From contig JAUSID010000072.1 in assembly GCA_030648295.1 (NCBI GenBank), forward strand, positions 62,001 to 126,000: DNA of 64,000 bases, given 5' to 3'. The stretch is from Opitutaceae bacterium. Lineage in GTDB: Bacteria > Verrucomicrobiota > Verrucomicrobiia > Opitutales > Opitutaceae. The position numbers and the translations under genes are program-made. The notes under the pieces are model-generated. The model was not told where the DNA came from. It saw only the letters and a program-made list of their open reading frames with translations, and did no database searches. Positions within the stretch are counted from its first letter, which is position 1; the number at the start of each line of letters is the position of its first letter. This document shows, piece by piece, positions 1 to 7,909 of the stretch.

Positions 1-403
1 TCGAATCCGGATAGTGGAAGATGTCGGTTTCCGGATTGTTGGTGATGATGAACACGAGCAAATCGTCGGAACCGGTGTTGGTCGTCTGATGCGGGGTGTG
101 CGGCCGGTGCAGGAATACATCGCTGGCGGCGATCGGGTGGAGTTCGCCATTGACCCGGACAGTTCCGCTGCCGGAAATGACGTGGAACATTTCCCACTGG
201 GTCGCGTGCGAATGATACGGGCAGATGGCGGCACCCGCAGGTATCCGCCGAATCTGGACGTCGAAGGGGTGGCTTTCGCCACCGTCGCCGGGCCGCCGCC
301 AGTTACCGAGGGCGACGGAGATGTTCTTGCAGAACGAACGATACTTGCCGGTGGGAGAGCGCTGTTCCTCCTCGGGCAGGGTGGGAAGGTGGGTCCTCTT
401 CAT
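1..403 (-). CDS. cupin-domain protein (3' end beyond window)
   Basis: Leftward gene whose ATG is at 401-403; it stays open to the left edge, so only the first 134 codons are seen. The translation has a classic cupin motif 1, HSHATQWEMFHVISGSG (His-x-His, then Glu, then Gly), followed by a motif-2-like stretch DVFLHRPHTPHQTTN. The HxH, Glu and later His are the usual ligands for one divalent metal in the beta-barrel. No signal peptide is seen, so it is probably cytoplasmic. A single-domain cupin of about 140-170 residues is likely. The substrate cannot be told: such proteins may be sugar isomerases, dioxygenases or sugar-binding sensors. Confidence 0.85.
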   Translation of the reverse strand, partial: MKRTHLPTLPEEEQRSPTGKYRSFCKNISVALGNWRRPGDGGESHPFDVQIRRIPAGAAICPYHSHATQWEMFHVISGSGTVRVNGELHPIAASDVFLHRPHTPHQTTNTGSDDLLVFIITNNPETDIFHYPDS

Positions 404-848
404 GGGCGGAGTGGGCAGCGACGCTGCAATATGTCCGCGCTGATGTCACCTCCCAGCCGCAACACCGCCACGCAAAAGAATTCCGACGCGTTGCCCGCCC
501 GTCGGGGTGAGTCGATGGCCGCTCCCTACGAGCGCGAGCGGCCTCCCCGCCGAAGCCTTGGCGAAGGTGGGTCCCCGCCCGCATTGGATCGGTTTGCGGG
601 CAAGATGCCCGCGCCCCCGCGACCAAAGCGATATTTGCCTGGGAATCACCGTCCCGGGAGTCTCTCGGGCCCGCATTCCCAACCATGGCGGGCGAGACCC
701 GCCTTCGCCCAAGGCTTCCACCTTCGCCGAGGCTACGGCGGACAGGTCGGCGGGCAGGCTGCCCGCGCTCCAGGGACGGCCAGCGAAGAAATGTCACGGC
801 TGCGGCTTGCGCTTTTCACGGCGGTTTGCGGCGATCACGCGCTGTTGC
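404..848. repeat. non-coding stretch with palindromic repeats
   Basis: No convincing gene lies between the cupin gene and the ThyX-like gene. The stretch holds two copies of the dispersed hyphenated palindrome GCGGGC-N5-GCCCGC (596-612 and 750-766). It also has two related blocks in opposite orientation around 549-570 and 719-740 (CGAAGCCTTGGCGAAGGTGG and CCTTCGCCGAGGCTACGGCG). Promoters for the two divergent genes must lie here but none stands out. Confidence 0.6.
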
Positions 849-2195
849 ATGAGAATCACCGGACTCGCCCTCGTTCCACCCCCCACTGCCGCCGATCTGC
901 CAAAGGTCACGCCGGAGTTGCTGGCCTCGGTGCTGGCGCGTTACTCGCGCAGCAACGAAGGGCTCGCGGCGATCCTCGCGAAGGTCGATATCAACAATCC
1001 GGATGCATCGATCGACCGGATACTGAAGTTCGTCGACTACGGCCATGCGTCGATCGGCGGATTGACGGGCGGACTGGCGGTGGCACTCGACGACGTGTCA
1101 ATGTGGCTCGCCTATAAAATTTTCGAGATCGCCCAGATGGGCGACGGCCAGGAATCGAGCACGCGCTACATCACGATGGACGCGGCGAACGTGCCCACGC
1201 CGGAGGAACTCGGAATCCCCGCCGATCTCGCCGGCCGCTGGCGTGATCTGGTGGGCCGCGCCTTTGCCGCGTATCATGCCGAGTATGCGCGGTTGGACGC
1301 CCTGGCCACGGCGGAACCGCAGCGCGTGCGCTCGCCCGCGGAGGCGAAACCCGTGGTTGTTGCGCGGTTGAAGAAGAATTACGCGCTCGATCGCGCGCGT
1401 TACTTCATCCCCTTCGCGACGCGGACGAATCTCGGGCTGGTGCAGACGTCGCGGATGTGGGCGACGACGGTGAAGCACCTCGATTCGCTGCCGCAGCCAG
1501 AGGCGCGAGCGGCGGCGAAGTTGATTCGCGATGAGTTGTTGAAGCAATCACCCCGGCTGATGCGCCACAGTTTCGCGGAGAAGTCGTATCAGGAACAGGC
1601 ACGGCAGGAGTTCGCGACTTCGCTGGCGATGGGACGCGAGCGGCTGTCACTGGAGCCGCTCGCCGATGAAGTCTGGGTGCATGTGGATCGCGCCACGCCA
1701 CCATGGCTGCCGGAAACGCAGCCGCTCGCCGAGGCGCTCCGCCATCGCGGCAACCGTTACGCGCAACAGGGCACCGCGACACGGCGCATGCGCGTGACGT
1801 TCGCCTGGAACAACATGGCGCTGGCTGAACTGCGCGACCTCAACCGTCACCGCACCGGTCATCGCTACACGCCACTCGTGCAGGCCGGGTTTTATCTGCC
1901 ACCGGAAGTCGACCGTCCGCCGCATCGCGCGCTGCTCGAGGACCAGCTCGCCCTCACACGCGAGCTGCTCGCCCGCGAATCGCCGGCATATGTGTACACC
2001 TTGCTGCTTGGCGCGCAGACGCCGTTCGAACACAGCACGCATGCCGACAAGTTCATCTACGAGGCCGAGCTGCGCACCGGGATGGGCGCCCATTTTCGTT
2101 ATGCCGAACACCTCAGCGCGGCGCTGCGCGAGTTTCTTCGTCAGGTGCCGGATGCGCGCGAGTGGGTGATGGAAGGCACGGCCGAGCCGGAGTAA
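849..2195 (+). CDS. double-domain ThyX-like (FAD-dependent thymidylate synthase family) protein
   Basis: 448-residue protein that looks like two ThyX-type folds in tandem; classical ThyX subunits are about 220-250 residues. In the N-terminal half, DYGHASI (about residue 63) and GQESSTRYITMD (about 100) resemble the ThyX 'HGH.S..EH' and 'S..E.S.RY' blocks. In the C-terminal half, LRDLNRHRTGHRY resembles the 'RHR....S.R' signature. Neither half shows the full RHRxxSxNxxSxR motif, so activity as a methylene-THF-dependent dUMP methylase is uncertain. The ATG at 849 was chosen because homology begins soon after; upstream in-frame codons run into repeat DNA. No partner gene is evident. Confidence 0.75.
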   Translation: MRITGLALVPPPTAADLPKVTPELLASVLARYSRSNEGLAAILAKVDINNPDASIDRILKFVDYGHASIGGLTGGLAVALDDVSMWLAYKIFEIAQMGDGQESSTRYITMDAANVPTPEELGIPADLAGRWRDLVGRAFAAYHAEYARLDALATAEPQRVRSPAEAKPVVVARLKKNYALDRARYFIPFATRTNLGLVQTSRMWATTVKHLDSLPQPEARAAAKLIRDELLKQSPRLMRHSFAEKSYQEQARQEFATSLAMGRERLSLEPLADEVWVHVDRATPPWLPETQPLAEALRHRGNRYAQQGTATRRMRVTFAWNNMALAELRDLNRHRTGHRYTPLVQAGFYLPPEVDRPPHRALLEDQLALTRELLARESPAYVYTLLLGAQTPFEHSTHADKFIYEAELRTGMGAHFRYAEHLSAALREFLRQVPDAREWVMEGTAEPE

Positions 2196-2289
2196 ACCAA
2201 CCGTGATCCGGTCACGACGTGCCACACAGCTGCAAATTAGAGTTTGCGACCAACTTCCGGCGGCGCCTTTCTGGGTCGTGCGTTTTGCC

Positions 2290-2859
2290 ATGAATTTGTC
2301 GGCGTGGGCTGTCGTCGCAGTGATCGGCTCGGGTTTCAGCGCATCGCGTGCCGCGGATGCAACGACCCCAATCGATTACACGCTGCGCAACGGCGCTTTT
2401 GCACCGCAATCGTCGGTCACGCCGTCAAAAAGCTCGCCGGCTGCAAACCGGAGCGTGCAGGACGCGAGGGTGGAGAAACCCGCCTGGGACAAACCGTCCG
2501 CGACGATCGGGGATCGGCGCGCCGCGATCGCGGTGAAGGAAAACGGCAGCAAGCAGGTGCGCGAGAAGCAGTCGCACCGTCCGGTGGCGGAGGAGCAGCG
2601 GTTGAACGAGATGAACAAGCGGCGCGCACGGATATCCACGGCGGACGAGAGGCGGAAGCCGCCGATGGTGGCGAAGTATCAGGACAGCCTGACCGCAGCG
2701 AGCGCGACCAACATGGCCCGCTTTCCGGCGATGGACGCGAATGCCAGGCTCACGATCAACCGGTTTGTTTTTCGCAAGAATGGAGCGGACTCCCCGGCAA
2801 TCGCGGCGGACGCGAACGTCACGCCGGCGGCCGGTGGTGGTTTGCCGATGCGGAAATAG
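2290..2859 (+). CDS. secreted hypothetical protein
   Basis: 189 residues. The start at 2290 gives a good signal peptide (MNLSAWAVVAVIGSGFSASRA, cleavage near ADA); an upstream in-frame ATG at 2203 would spoil it. The mature part is highly charged and probably disordered, with a Lys/Arg/Glu-rich middle (AEEQRLNEMNKRRARIST) and an Ala/Gly-rich tail. No family recognised. It ends 10 nt before the next gene, so the two are probably co-transcribed. Confidence 0.6.
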   Translation: MNLSAWAVVAVIGSGFSASRAADATTPIDYTLRNGAFAPQSSVTPSKSSPAANRSVQDARVEKPAWDKPSATIGDRRAAIAVKENGSKQVREKQSHRPVAEEQRLNEMNKRRARISTADERRKPPMVAKYQDSLTAASATNMARFPAMDANARLTINRFVFRKNGADSPAIAADANVTPAAGGGLPMRK

Positions 2860-2869
2860 CCCACGCCCG

Positions 2870-3643
2870 ATGAGCCGGTTTCGCGTCCTCCAGTTCAACA
2901 TGCAGTTTGGGCAGACGTGGAGTGATGCCGATCCTGATCGGGCGCCGATTCGGCTGGACGATACGCTGGCTGAAATCAGGCGGCACGAGGCGGATTTCAT
3001 CCTGCTGCAGGAACTCGAGCGGGCGGGGCCCGCGGGTGTCCAGGTCCAGCCGCCGCTGAATTACACCCGGCTTTGCCGCGAATTGAACGGCTATCATGGC
3101 TGGTTCTCGTACCCGAAAGCCGATCCGCGCGAACTGCCCTTTGGCATCGGATTGGCAATTTTTTCGCGGACCGCATTGCAGGATGCGTTCCGGCTCGAGC
3201 TGCCGTCGCCGCACATCGAGTTCAATTTTCATGGTCGCAGCACCACCCCGACCGATCGCGTTTTGATTGGCGCAAGAACATCGATCGATGGGCGCGAGCT
3301 GGAGCTTCTGAACGTACACTTGCTCGCATTCTTCATGCTGGGATCCAGCAGCACGCAGCACCCGTTTCAACGCAACCTCGTCGCCGAGCGGCTCGTAGCC
3401 GCCCGGGGGCCGACCATTCTCGCCGGCGACTTCAACGTCAGCCGCCTCGACACGCTGGTGCAGCAGTTTGCCGACAAGGGATTCACTCCCGTCCAACAAA
3501 CCGAGGTAACGTGGCGGCGCCGGCCGTATGTGCTGGATCACATTTTCTACAATTCGCCGCTCCGCTGCGTGGCGCACAAAGTGGTGCCGACCCTCGCGAG
3601 CGATCACCACGCGCTCGTCGCTGACTTCGAATTCGTCGACTGA
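2870..3643 (+). CDS. endonuclease/exonuclease/phosphatase family protein
   Basis: 257 residues with the hallmarks of the EEP (DNase I-like) fold: an N-terminal RVLQFNMQ strand, the Mg-binding Glu in ILLQELE (about residue 47), LLNVHLLAF, the Asn/Asp pair in AGDFNVSRLD and the terminal SDHHALVADF with the catalytic His. These residues support metal-dependent phosphodiester hydrolysis. The target (nucleic acid, phospholipid or inositol phosphate) cannot be assigned. No signal peptide. The start at 2870 lies 10 nt after the secreted hypothetical gene. Confidence 0.85.
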   Translation: MSRFRVLQFNMQFGQTWSDADPDRAPIRLDDTLAEIRRHEADFILLQELERAGPAGVQVQPPLNYTRLCRELNGYHGWFSYPKADPRELPFGIGLAIFSRTALQDAFRLELPSPHIEFNFHGRSTTPTDRVLIGARTSIDGRELELLNVHLLAFFMLGSSSTQHPFQRNLVAERLVAARGPTILAGDFNVSRLDTLVQQFADKGFTPVQQTEVTWRRRPYVLDHIFYNSPLRCVAHKVVPTLASDHHALVADFEFVD

Positions 3644-3692
3644 CGTTCGTTCCGCGGGCCGGCGTGCGTGACGGCGGGCAACTTCGCGGGCC

Positions 3693-3845
3693 TTAAACCA
3701 CGTCGATGGATCGCCCGCCGCCGGAAAGGGCGACCACGCGCACGGAAATCCCGGCAGCCTGGGTGTGCTGCAGGACGTCGATGCCGTCACCGTCCGGCAG
3801 CAGCACGTCCAGGACGACGCGGGAACGTCCGTCAGCCGACCCGAC
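3693..3845 (-). pseudogene. response-regulator receiver fragment
   Basis: About 50 codons without a start, bounded upstream by a stop (3846-3848). The translation includes RVVLDVLLPDGDGIDVLQ, which matches the phospho-acceptor Asp block of receiver domains (LxDxxLPDxDGxxxL). A VRVVALSGGG segment then matches the beta4/Thr-Ser switch region. Both the N-terminal acidic pocket and any output domain are missing, so this is a relic. It lies directly behind the sialidase-like remnant on the same strand. Confidence 0.55.
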
Positions 3846-4175
3846 CTAACGCGTGACGCTCACGCGCGCCGTATAAACCTGCGGCACACCGTTGCGCTCG
3901 TCGACCCACACCGGGTGGAAGGCGCCGCCGCGCGAGGCGGCGAAACGGGCGTAGAAGCTCAGGTTGTCCGGATTCTCCCGCCGGTCGTACCACCGCAATC
4001 CGACCACGCCATCCTTTTGCGGTCGCGGCGTGGAGGCAACGATCTGCATTTCGCGCCACGCCTTGAGCCAGCTCAAGGTTTTGTCGGAGAATTCCAGATA
4101 GGATGCTGGTCACAACGCCGGGTTTTTCACGAAGGCGACCCATCCGGTTCGGGGCGCCTTCGTGCCGGCTACCTC
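3846..4175 (-). pseudogene. remnant of a BNR/sialidase-like protein
   Basis: In one leftward frame the translation reads TGWVAFVKNPAL, then an in-frame TGA at 4110-4112, then SYLEFSDKTLSWLKAW and GVVGLRWYDRRENPDNLS, ending at the TAG at 3846-3848. The 'RWYDRR.NPDNL...FAAS..GG' pattern is reminiscent of sialidase/BNR-repeat proteins. The rest of such a gene (usually over 300 codons) is absent; the start of the multicopper gene follows within 30 nt. The internal stop and missing N-terminus argue for a pseudogene. Confidence 0.45.
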
Positions 4176-4200
4176 CAACCTCCGGCTCCCTGGCTCGACT

Positions 4201-5922
4201 ATGACCCTCGTGCTCTCCCGCCGCTTGACGCGGCTACTGTCCTTCGCGTGGCTCCTTCCGAGCCTTCTCGCCCCCGTTCACGCCTGTGAAAGCTGCAGCC
4301 AATGGATGGCCCTTCGGCTGATGGCCGGCGATAAACCGTCCGCCCATGCCGTGGAAATGGCGGGCCTGGTCAAGAATTCGGGATGGGAGGGCGCCCAGAG
4401 GATGTTTGCCACCATCCTGGGCAGTACTGCAGCGGTCTCCCCGGCCGTTGCGGCGGTCGCGAAGGGAGCGCCGAATCCGCCCGGCCGATCCACTCTGCCT
4501 GGGGTGGCGGCCGCCACCGCGGCGGTCCGGCCGGCGTCAACCGTATCCAGTCCAGCCGCAGAGAGCCCAGCCCATCCCTTCCAGGACATCATCGATCGCG
4601 ACAAGAGGCTGGGCATCTGGGAGACGAGCTACGTCCCGCCCGGCACGCCGCCGGACAAGAAGTTCACCCTGGTGATGCAGGAAGGCGACGTCTTCCTCGG
4701 GAACGGCGTCATCTACAGCGGGTTCAACGTCAACGGTACGATTCCCGGGCCGACGCTCGTGGCGGAGGAAGGCGACGTGATCGAGCTTACCGCCGTCAAC
4801 AAGGGGGAGATCGCCCATGGGATGTCCATCCACGCGGCGTACACGCAGACCTCGAAATACTTCGGCCGGATCAATGCCGGTCAGAGCAAGACGCATACGT
4901 TCCGCGTGAATCATCCCGGAGTGTACATGTACCACTGTGCGCCGGGCGGACACGCCATCCCCATGCACACGCTACTCGGCCAATACGGGATCTTCGTCGT
5001 GAAGCCCAAGACCGTGAAGTTCAAGATGGAGGAAGTGATGGGTCGCAAACCGGACATCGAAATCTATCTCGTGCAGCACGAACTGTTCGCCAGCGGCAAG
5101 GACGCCATCGAGGGCCGCGCCGCCTATGTCATGTTCAACGGGAAACTCTTTCGTTATGCCGACAGCCCAATCAAGGCGCGCCCGGGCGATTTCGTGCGGG
5201 TGAACTTCCTCAACGTCGGGCCCAATCTGACCTCCACGTTTCACCTCGTGGGCATCATCTGGGACTACGCGTACTGGCAGGGCAACCCGACGCCCGGAAA
5301 CACGTTCACCGGCGGGCAGAGCGTGATTGCCGGGCCGTCGGACTCCTGGGTGGTCGACTTCCGGGTTCCGCCGGATGAAGGCGCCTACCTGATGGTGACG
5401 CACGCGTTTGGCAGCGCCACGCGCGGGGCGATCGGCATCCTGCAGGCAACGAAGGATGCGGAACGGGATGCAGTGGTTTCGGCGGATGGCCCCAGCCATA
5501 CGCCCGAACAGCTGGAGGCGCTGAAGGCGAAGGCGGTGCGGATCATTTCGCCGTCGTCGCCGGGCTCCGAGGAACTCGCGAACCCGTATGTGCTGCCACC
5601 CGGAGTGAAGAAGCTGCGCATTCAGATCATCGGTAATTCGTATTGGCCCAAGGTCGCCGTGGTTCCGCCCGGCACAACCGTCGAATGGGTGAACGAAGAT
5701 GTGTTCACATTCTACAGCGGCGAATTCGCCGGCATCCACGATGTGGTGACAAGCAAGGGGCCGCAGGACTTCGCCTCGCCCATGCTCGGCCATGGGGAAA
5801 AGTTCAGCACGGTGCTGACGAAGAAAGGGGAGTACCAGTATTACTGCACGCCCCACCCCTACATGGAGGCCATCATTCGCGTGGCCGACCCGAATGACGC
5901 GGTGGCGGCCGTGTCGCCGTAA
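4201..5922 (+). CDS. NirK-like multicopper protein with C-terminal cupredoxin domain
   Basis: 573-residue exported protein. The signal peptide ends near PVHAC; a CESCS pair follows at about 29-33. Residues about 140-420 form two cupredoxin domains of the NirK type: HGMSIH (206-211), YHCAPGGHAIPMH (244-256), STFHLVG (about 348) and VTHAFGSATRG (about 401) give type 1 and type 2 copper ligands. A third, plastocyanin-like domain at about 470-562 has a complete site (His513 in GIHDVV; CTPHPYM with Cys549, His552, Met555) and may be a fused electron donor. Compared from memory with copper nitrite reductases, the catalytic Asp98 position is Ser, the His255 position is Ile, and the axial Met position is Gln261. 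It may therefore not be a true nitrite reductase. The start at 4201 was chosen over GTG 4162 for the signal peptide. Confidence 0.8.
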   Translation: MTLVLSRRLTRLLSFAWLLPSLLAPVHACESCSQWMALRLMAGDKPSAHAVEMAGLVKNSGWEGAQRMFATILGSTAAVSPAVAAVAKGAPNPPGRSTLPGVAAATAAVRPASTVSSPAAESPAHPFQDIIDRDKRLGIWETSYVPPGTPPDKKFTLVMQEGDVFLGNGVIYSGFNVNGTIPGPTLVAEEGDVIELTAVNKGEIAHGMSIHAAYTQTSKYFGRINAGQSKTHTFRVNHPGVYMYHCAPGGHAIPMHTLLGQYGIFVVKPKTVKFKMEEVMGRKPDIEIYLVQHELFASGKDAIEGRAAYVMFNGKLFRYADSPIKARPGDFVRVNFLNVGPNLTSTFHLVGIIWDYAYWQGNPTPGNTFTGGQSVIAGPSDSWVVDFRVPPDEGAYLMVTHAFGSATRGAIGILQATKDAERDAVVSADGPSHTPEQLEALKAKAVRIISPSSPGSEELANPYVLPPGVKKLRIQIIGNSYWPKVAVVPPGTTVEWVNEDVFTFYSGEFAGIHDVVTSKGPQDFASPMLGHGEKFSTVLTKKGEYQYYCTPHPYMEAIIRVADPNDAVAAVSP

Positions 5923-6069
5923 GTCGGATACGCCACGGCTGGTCCGGAACATCAGCAATGGGTCATGGGTTGACTCTTGCCAGAGCCAGCTGGAACTGGC
6001 GCTCGTCCATCGCGCCGTTCAGCCGGAACCGCCGCACACACTGGCTGACACTCGCTGGAAGTCCCCAGG

Positions 6070-6354
6070 CTATTTCCCGAGGCGAACGCGCTCTTTTTCC
6101 GCGTCCTTCTCCTCTTCGAGCCGCGCCCGCTCGTTCACCAGCTGTTGCTTGATTTTCTCGGCGTCCTCGAATTTCTGCGCCGCAAACGCATCCTCTAGCT
6201 GCTGCTTGAGGAAGATTTCCCGCTCCGCGACCTTGCCCTTGTAGACGCGGTCGATTTCCGCGAGCCGGCTCTTCTGCTCCGCCGTCAACGGCCGGTTCGA
6301 ATCCGGGTCCGATTTCGCGAGCCTCTCCATCGCAAGTTCGTAGGCGCTTTTCAT
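6070..6354 (-). CDS. small charged coiled-coil protein
   Basis: 94 residues, starting MKSAYELAMERLAKSD and rich in Glu, Lys and Ala, with a predicted long helix/coiled coil (EIFLKQQLEDAFAAQKFEDA). The ATG at 6352-6354 was chosen over longer in-frame starts because upstream codons look non-coding. Similar short proteins occur in Verrucomicrobiota as far as I recall, but I know no function. It is divergent from rarA with about 170 nt between. Confidence 0.6.
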   Translation of the reverse strand: MKSAYELAMERLAKSDPDSNRPLTAEQKSRLAEIDRVYKGKVAEREIFLKQQLEDAFAAQKFEDAEKIKQQLVNERARLEEEKDAEKERVRLGK

Positions 6355-6527
6355 GCGGCGAATGTGGAAGGGTAACTCACCCAAGGCACGGAAAATTTCA
6401 AAGAGTTTGCCGGAGGAATCACTCTGGGCTTCAGAGGAATCTCGCGAAATCATCGCCAGCGTTTCCACTCCGCCCGGCAAACTCCTGTTGCGGCGGCGAC
6501 ACACTGTTGCTCATTAGTGGTTTCTCC

Positions 6528-7892
6528 ATGCCGGCCGACGACCAACCTGATCTTTTTGGCGATGATACCCCGGTCGCGCCGGCGAACGAACCGGCGACCG
6601 CAGCGGCGCCGAAATCGGCGCACCAGCCGCTGGCGGCCCGAATGCGGCCGCGCCGGCTGAGCGAGGTCGTCGGCCAGGAGCACATCCTGAAGCCCGGCAG
6701 CCTGCTGCCGCGACTCGTGGCGCAGAACCGTTTTGGCTCGCTGATCTTTTACGGCCCGCCGGGATGCGGGAAAACCAGCATCGCGGAGGCGATCGCGAAT
6801 GAAACGCACAGCCGGTTCGTGCGCGTGAACGCCGTGATGTCCAACGTCGCCGAGCTGCGCGACATCCTTTCGATCGCACGGCGCCGGCCGGAAGCGGCCA
6901 CGATTTTGTTCATTGATGAGCTCCATCGGTTCAACAAATCGCAGCAGGATTTGCTGCTGCCCGATGTGGAGGAGGGGAACGTGCGGCTGATCGGCGCGAC
7001 GACACACAACCCCGGCTTTTATGTGAACCCGCCGCTGCTGTCGCGCAGCCACCTGTTCCGGCTCGAGCCGCTGGCGGGTGAGGCGGTCGTGCGCGTGCTA
7101 AAGCAGGCGCTGGGTGATTCGGAGCGCGGACTCGGTGCGCGCGGCGTGACGGCGGACGACAAGATGCTGGCCGATCTCGCCGTGCTGTGTAACGGCGATC
7201 TGCGACGCGCGCTGAACGCGCTCGAGGTGATCGTTCTCGGGCTGCCCGAGGGCGGCACGATCAGCGCCGCCGATCTCGAGGTGTTCGCGCGGGAGCGACG
7301 CATTCGCTACGACGCCGACGAGGACGAGCACTACGACACGATCTCCGCGTTTATCAAAAGCTGCCGCGGCAGCGATCCGGATGCGGCGATGTACTGGCTG
7401 GCGAAGATGCTCGCTGGGGGCGAGGATCCGCGGTTTATCGCGCGGCGGCTCGTGATTCTCGCGAGCGAGGATGTCGGGCTCGCGGATCCGCAGGCGCTGC
7501 CGCTCGCCGTGGCGGCACATCACGCGGTGGACTTCGTGGGTCTGCCCGAAGCGGAGCTGACGCTGGCGCACGCGACGCTCTACATCGCGACGGCGCCGAA
7601 AAGCAATTCGGCGACGCTCGCGATCGGGGAGGCACATCGCGTGCTCAAGGAGCAGCCGGTGCAGACGATCCCGGCGGCGTTGCGGAGCAAGAGCGGCCAG
7701 GCGAACAAGCGGATCGGCCAGGGCGTCGGCTACAAGTATTCGCACGACTTCCCGGAAAACATTTCCGGCGACGATTACCTGGAAAAGCCGCTGACGCTCT
7801 ATACGCCCGGGCAGGCGGGGTGGGAGGCAAAGATCGCGGACCGGCTCGCGCGCTGGAAGGCGCTGAAGGAACTGCGGCAGCGGGGCGAATGA
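6528..7892 (+). CDS. rarA: replication-associated recombination protein A (AAA+ ATPase)
   Basis: 454 residues, the expected size for RarA/MgsA. The N-terminal MPADDQPDLFGD resembles a clamp-interaction peptide. Walker A is GPPGCGKTS (about residue 81), Walker B is ILFIDELHRF (about 131), sensor 1 is GATTHNP. The C-terminal part carries the MgsA signatures (YWLAKMLAGGEDPRFIARR, ASEDVGLADPQAL, GVGYKYSHDFP). RarA acts on stalled replication forks with SSB, RecA and clamp-loader components. The ATG at 6528 fits the family N-terminus better than the upstream 6507. Confidence 0.95.
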   Translation: MPADDQPDLFGDDTPVAPANEPATAAAPKSAHQPLAARMRPRRLSEVVGQEHILKPGSLLPRLVAQNRFGSLIFYGPPGCGKTSIAEAIANETHSRFVRVNAVMSNVAELRDILSIARRRPEAATILFIDELHRFNKSQQDLLLPDVEEGNVRLIGATTHNPGFYVNPPLLSRSHLFRLEPLAGEAVVRVLKQALGDSERGLGARGVTADDKMLADLAVLCNGDLRRALNALEVIVLGLPEGGTISAADLEVFARERRIRYDADEDEHYDTISAFIKSCRGSDPDAAMYWLAKMLAGGEDPRFIARRLVILASEDVGLADPQALPLAVAAHHAVDFVGLPEAELTLAHATLYIATAPKSNSATLAIGEAHRVLKEQPVQTIPAALRSKSGQANKRIGQGVGYKYSHDFPENISGDDYLEKPLTLYTPGQAGWEAKIADRLARWKALKELRQRGE

Positions 7893-7909
7893 GACCGGCG
7901 ATTGCTGGT

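Noticed and set aside
507-848. N-terminal extension of the ThyX-like gene
   Set aside because: The in-frame upstream codons are made of intergenic repeats; homology starts at about 849.
6280-6312. GGTTCGAATCC, a tRNA T-loop-like word
   Set aside because: It lies inside the 6070-6354 coding region and no cloverleaf or acceptor stem can be drawn.
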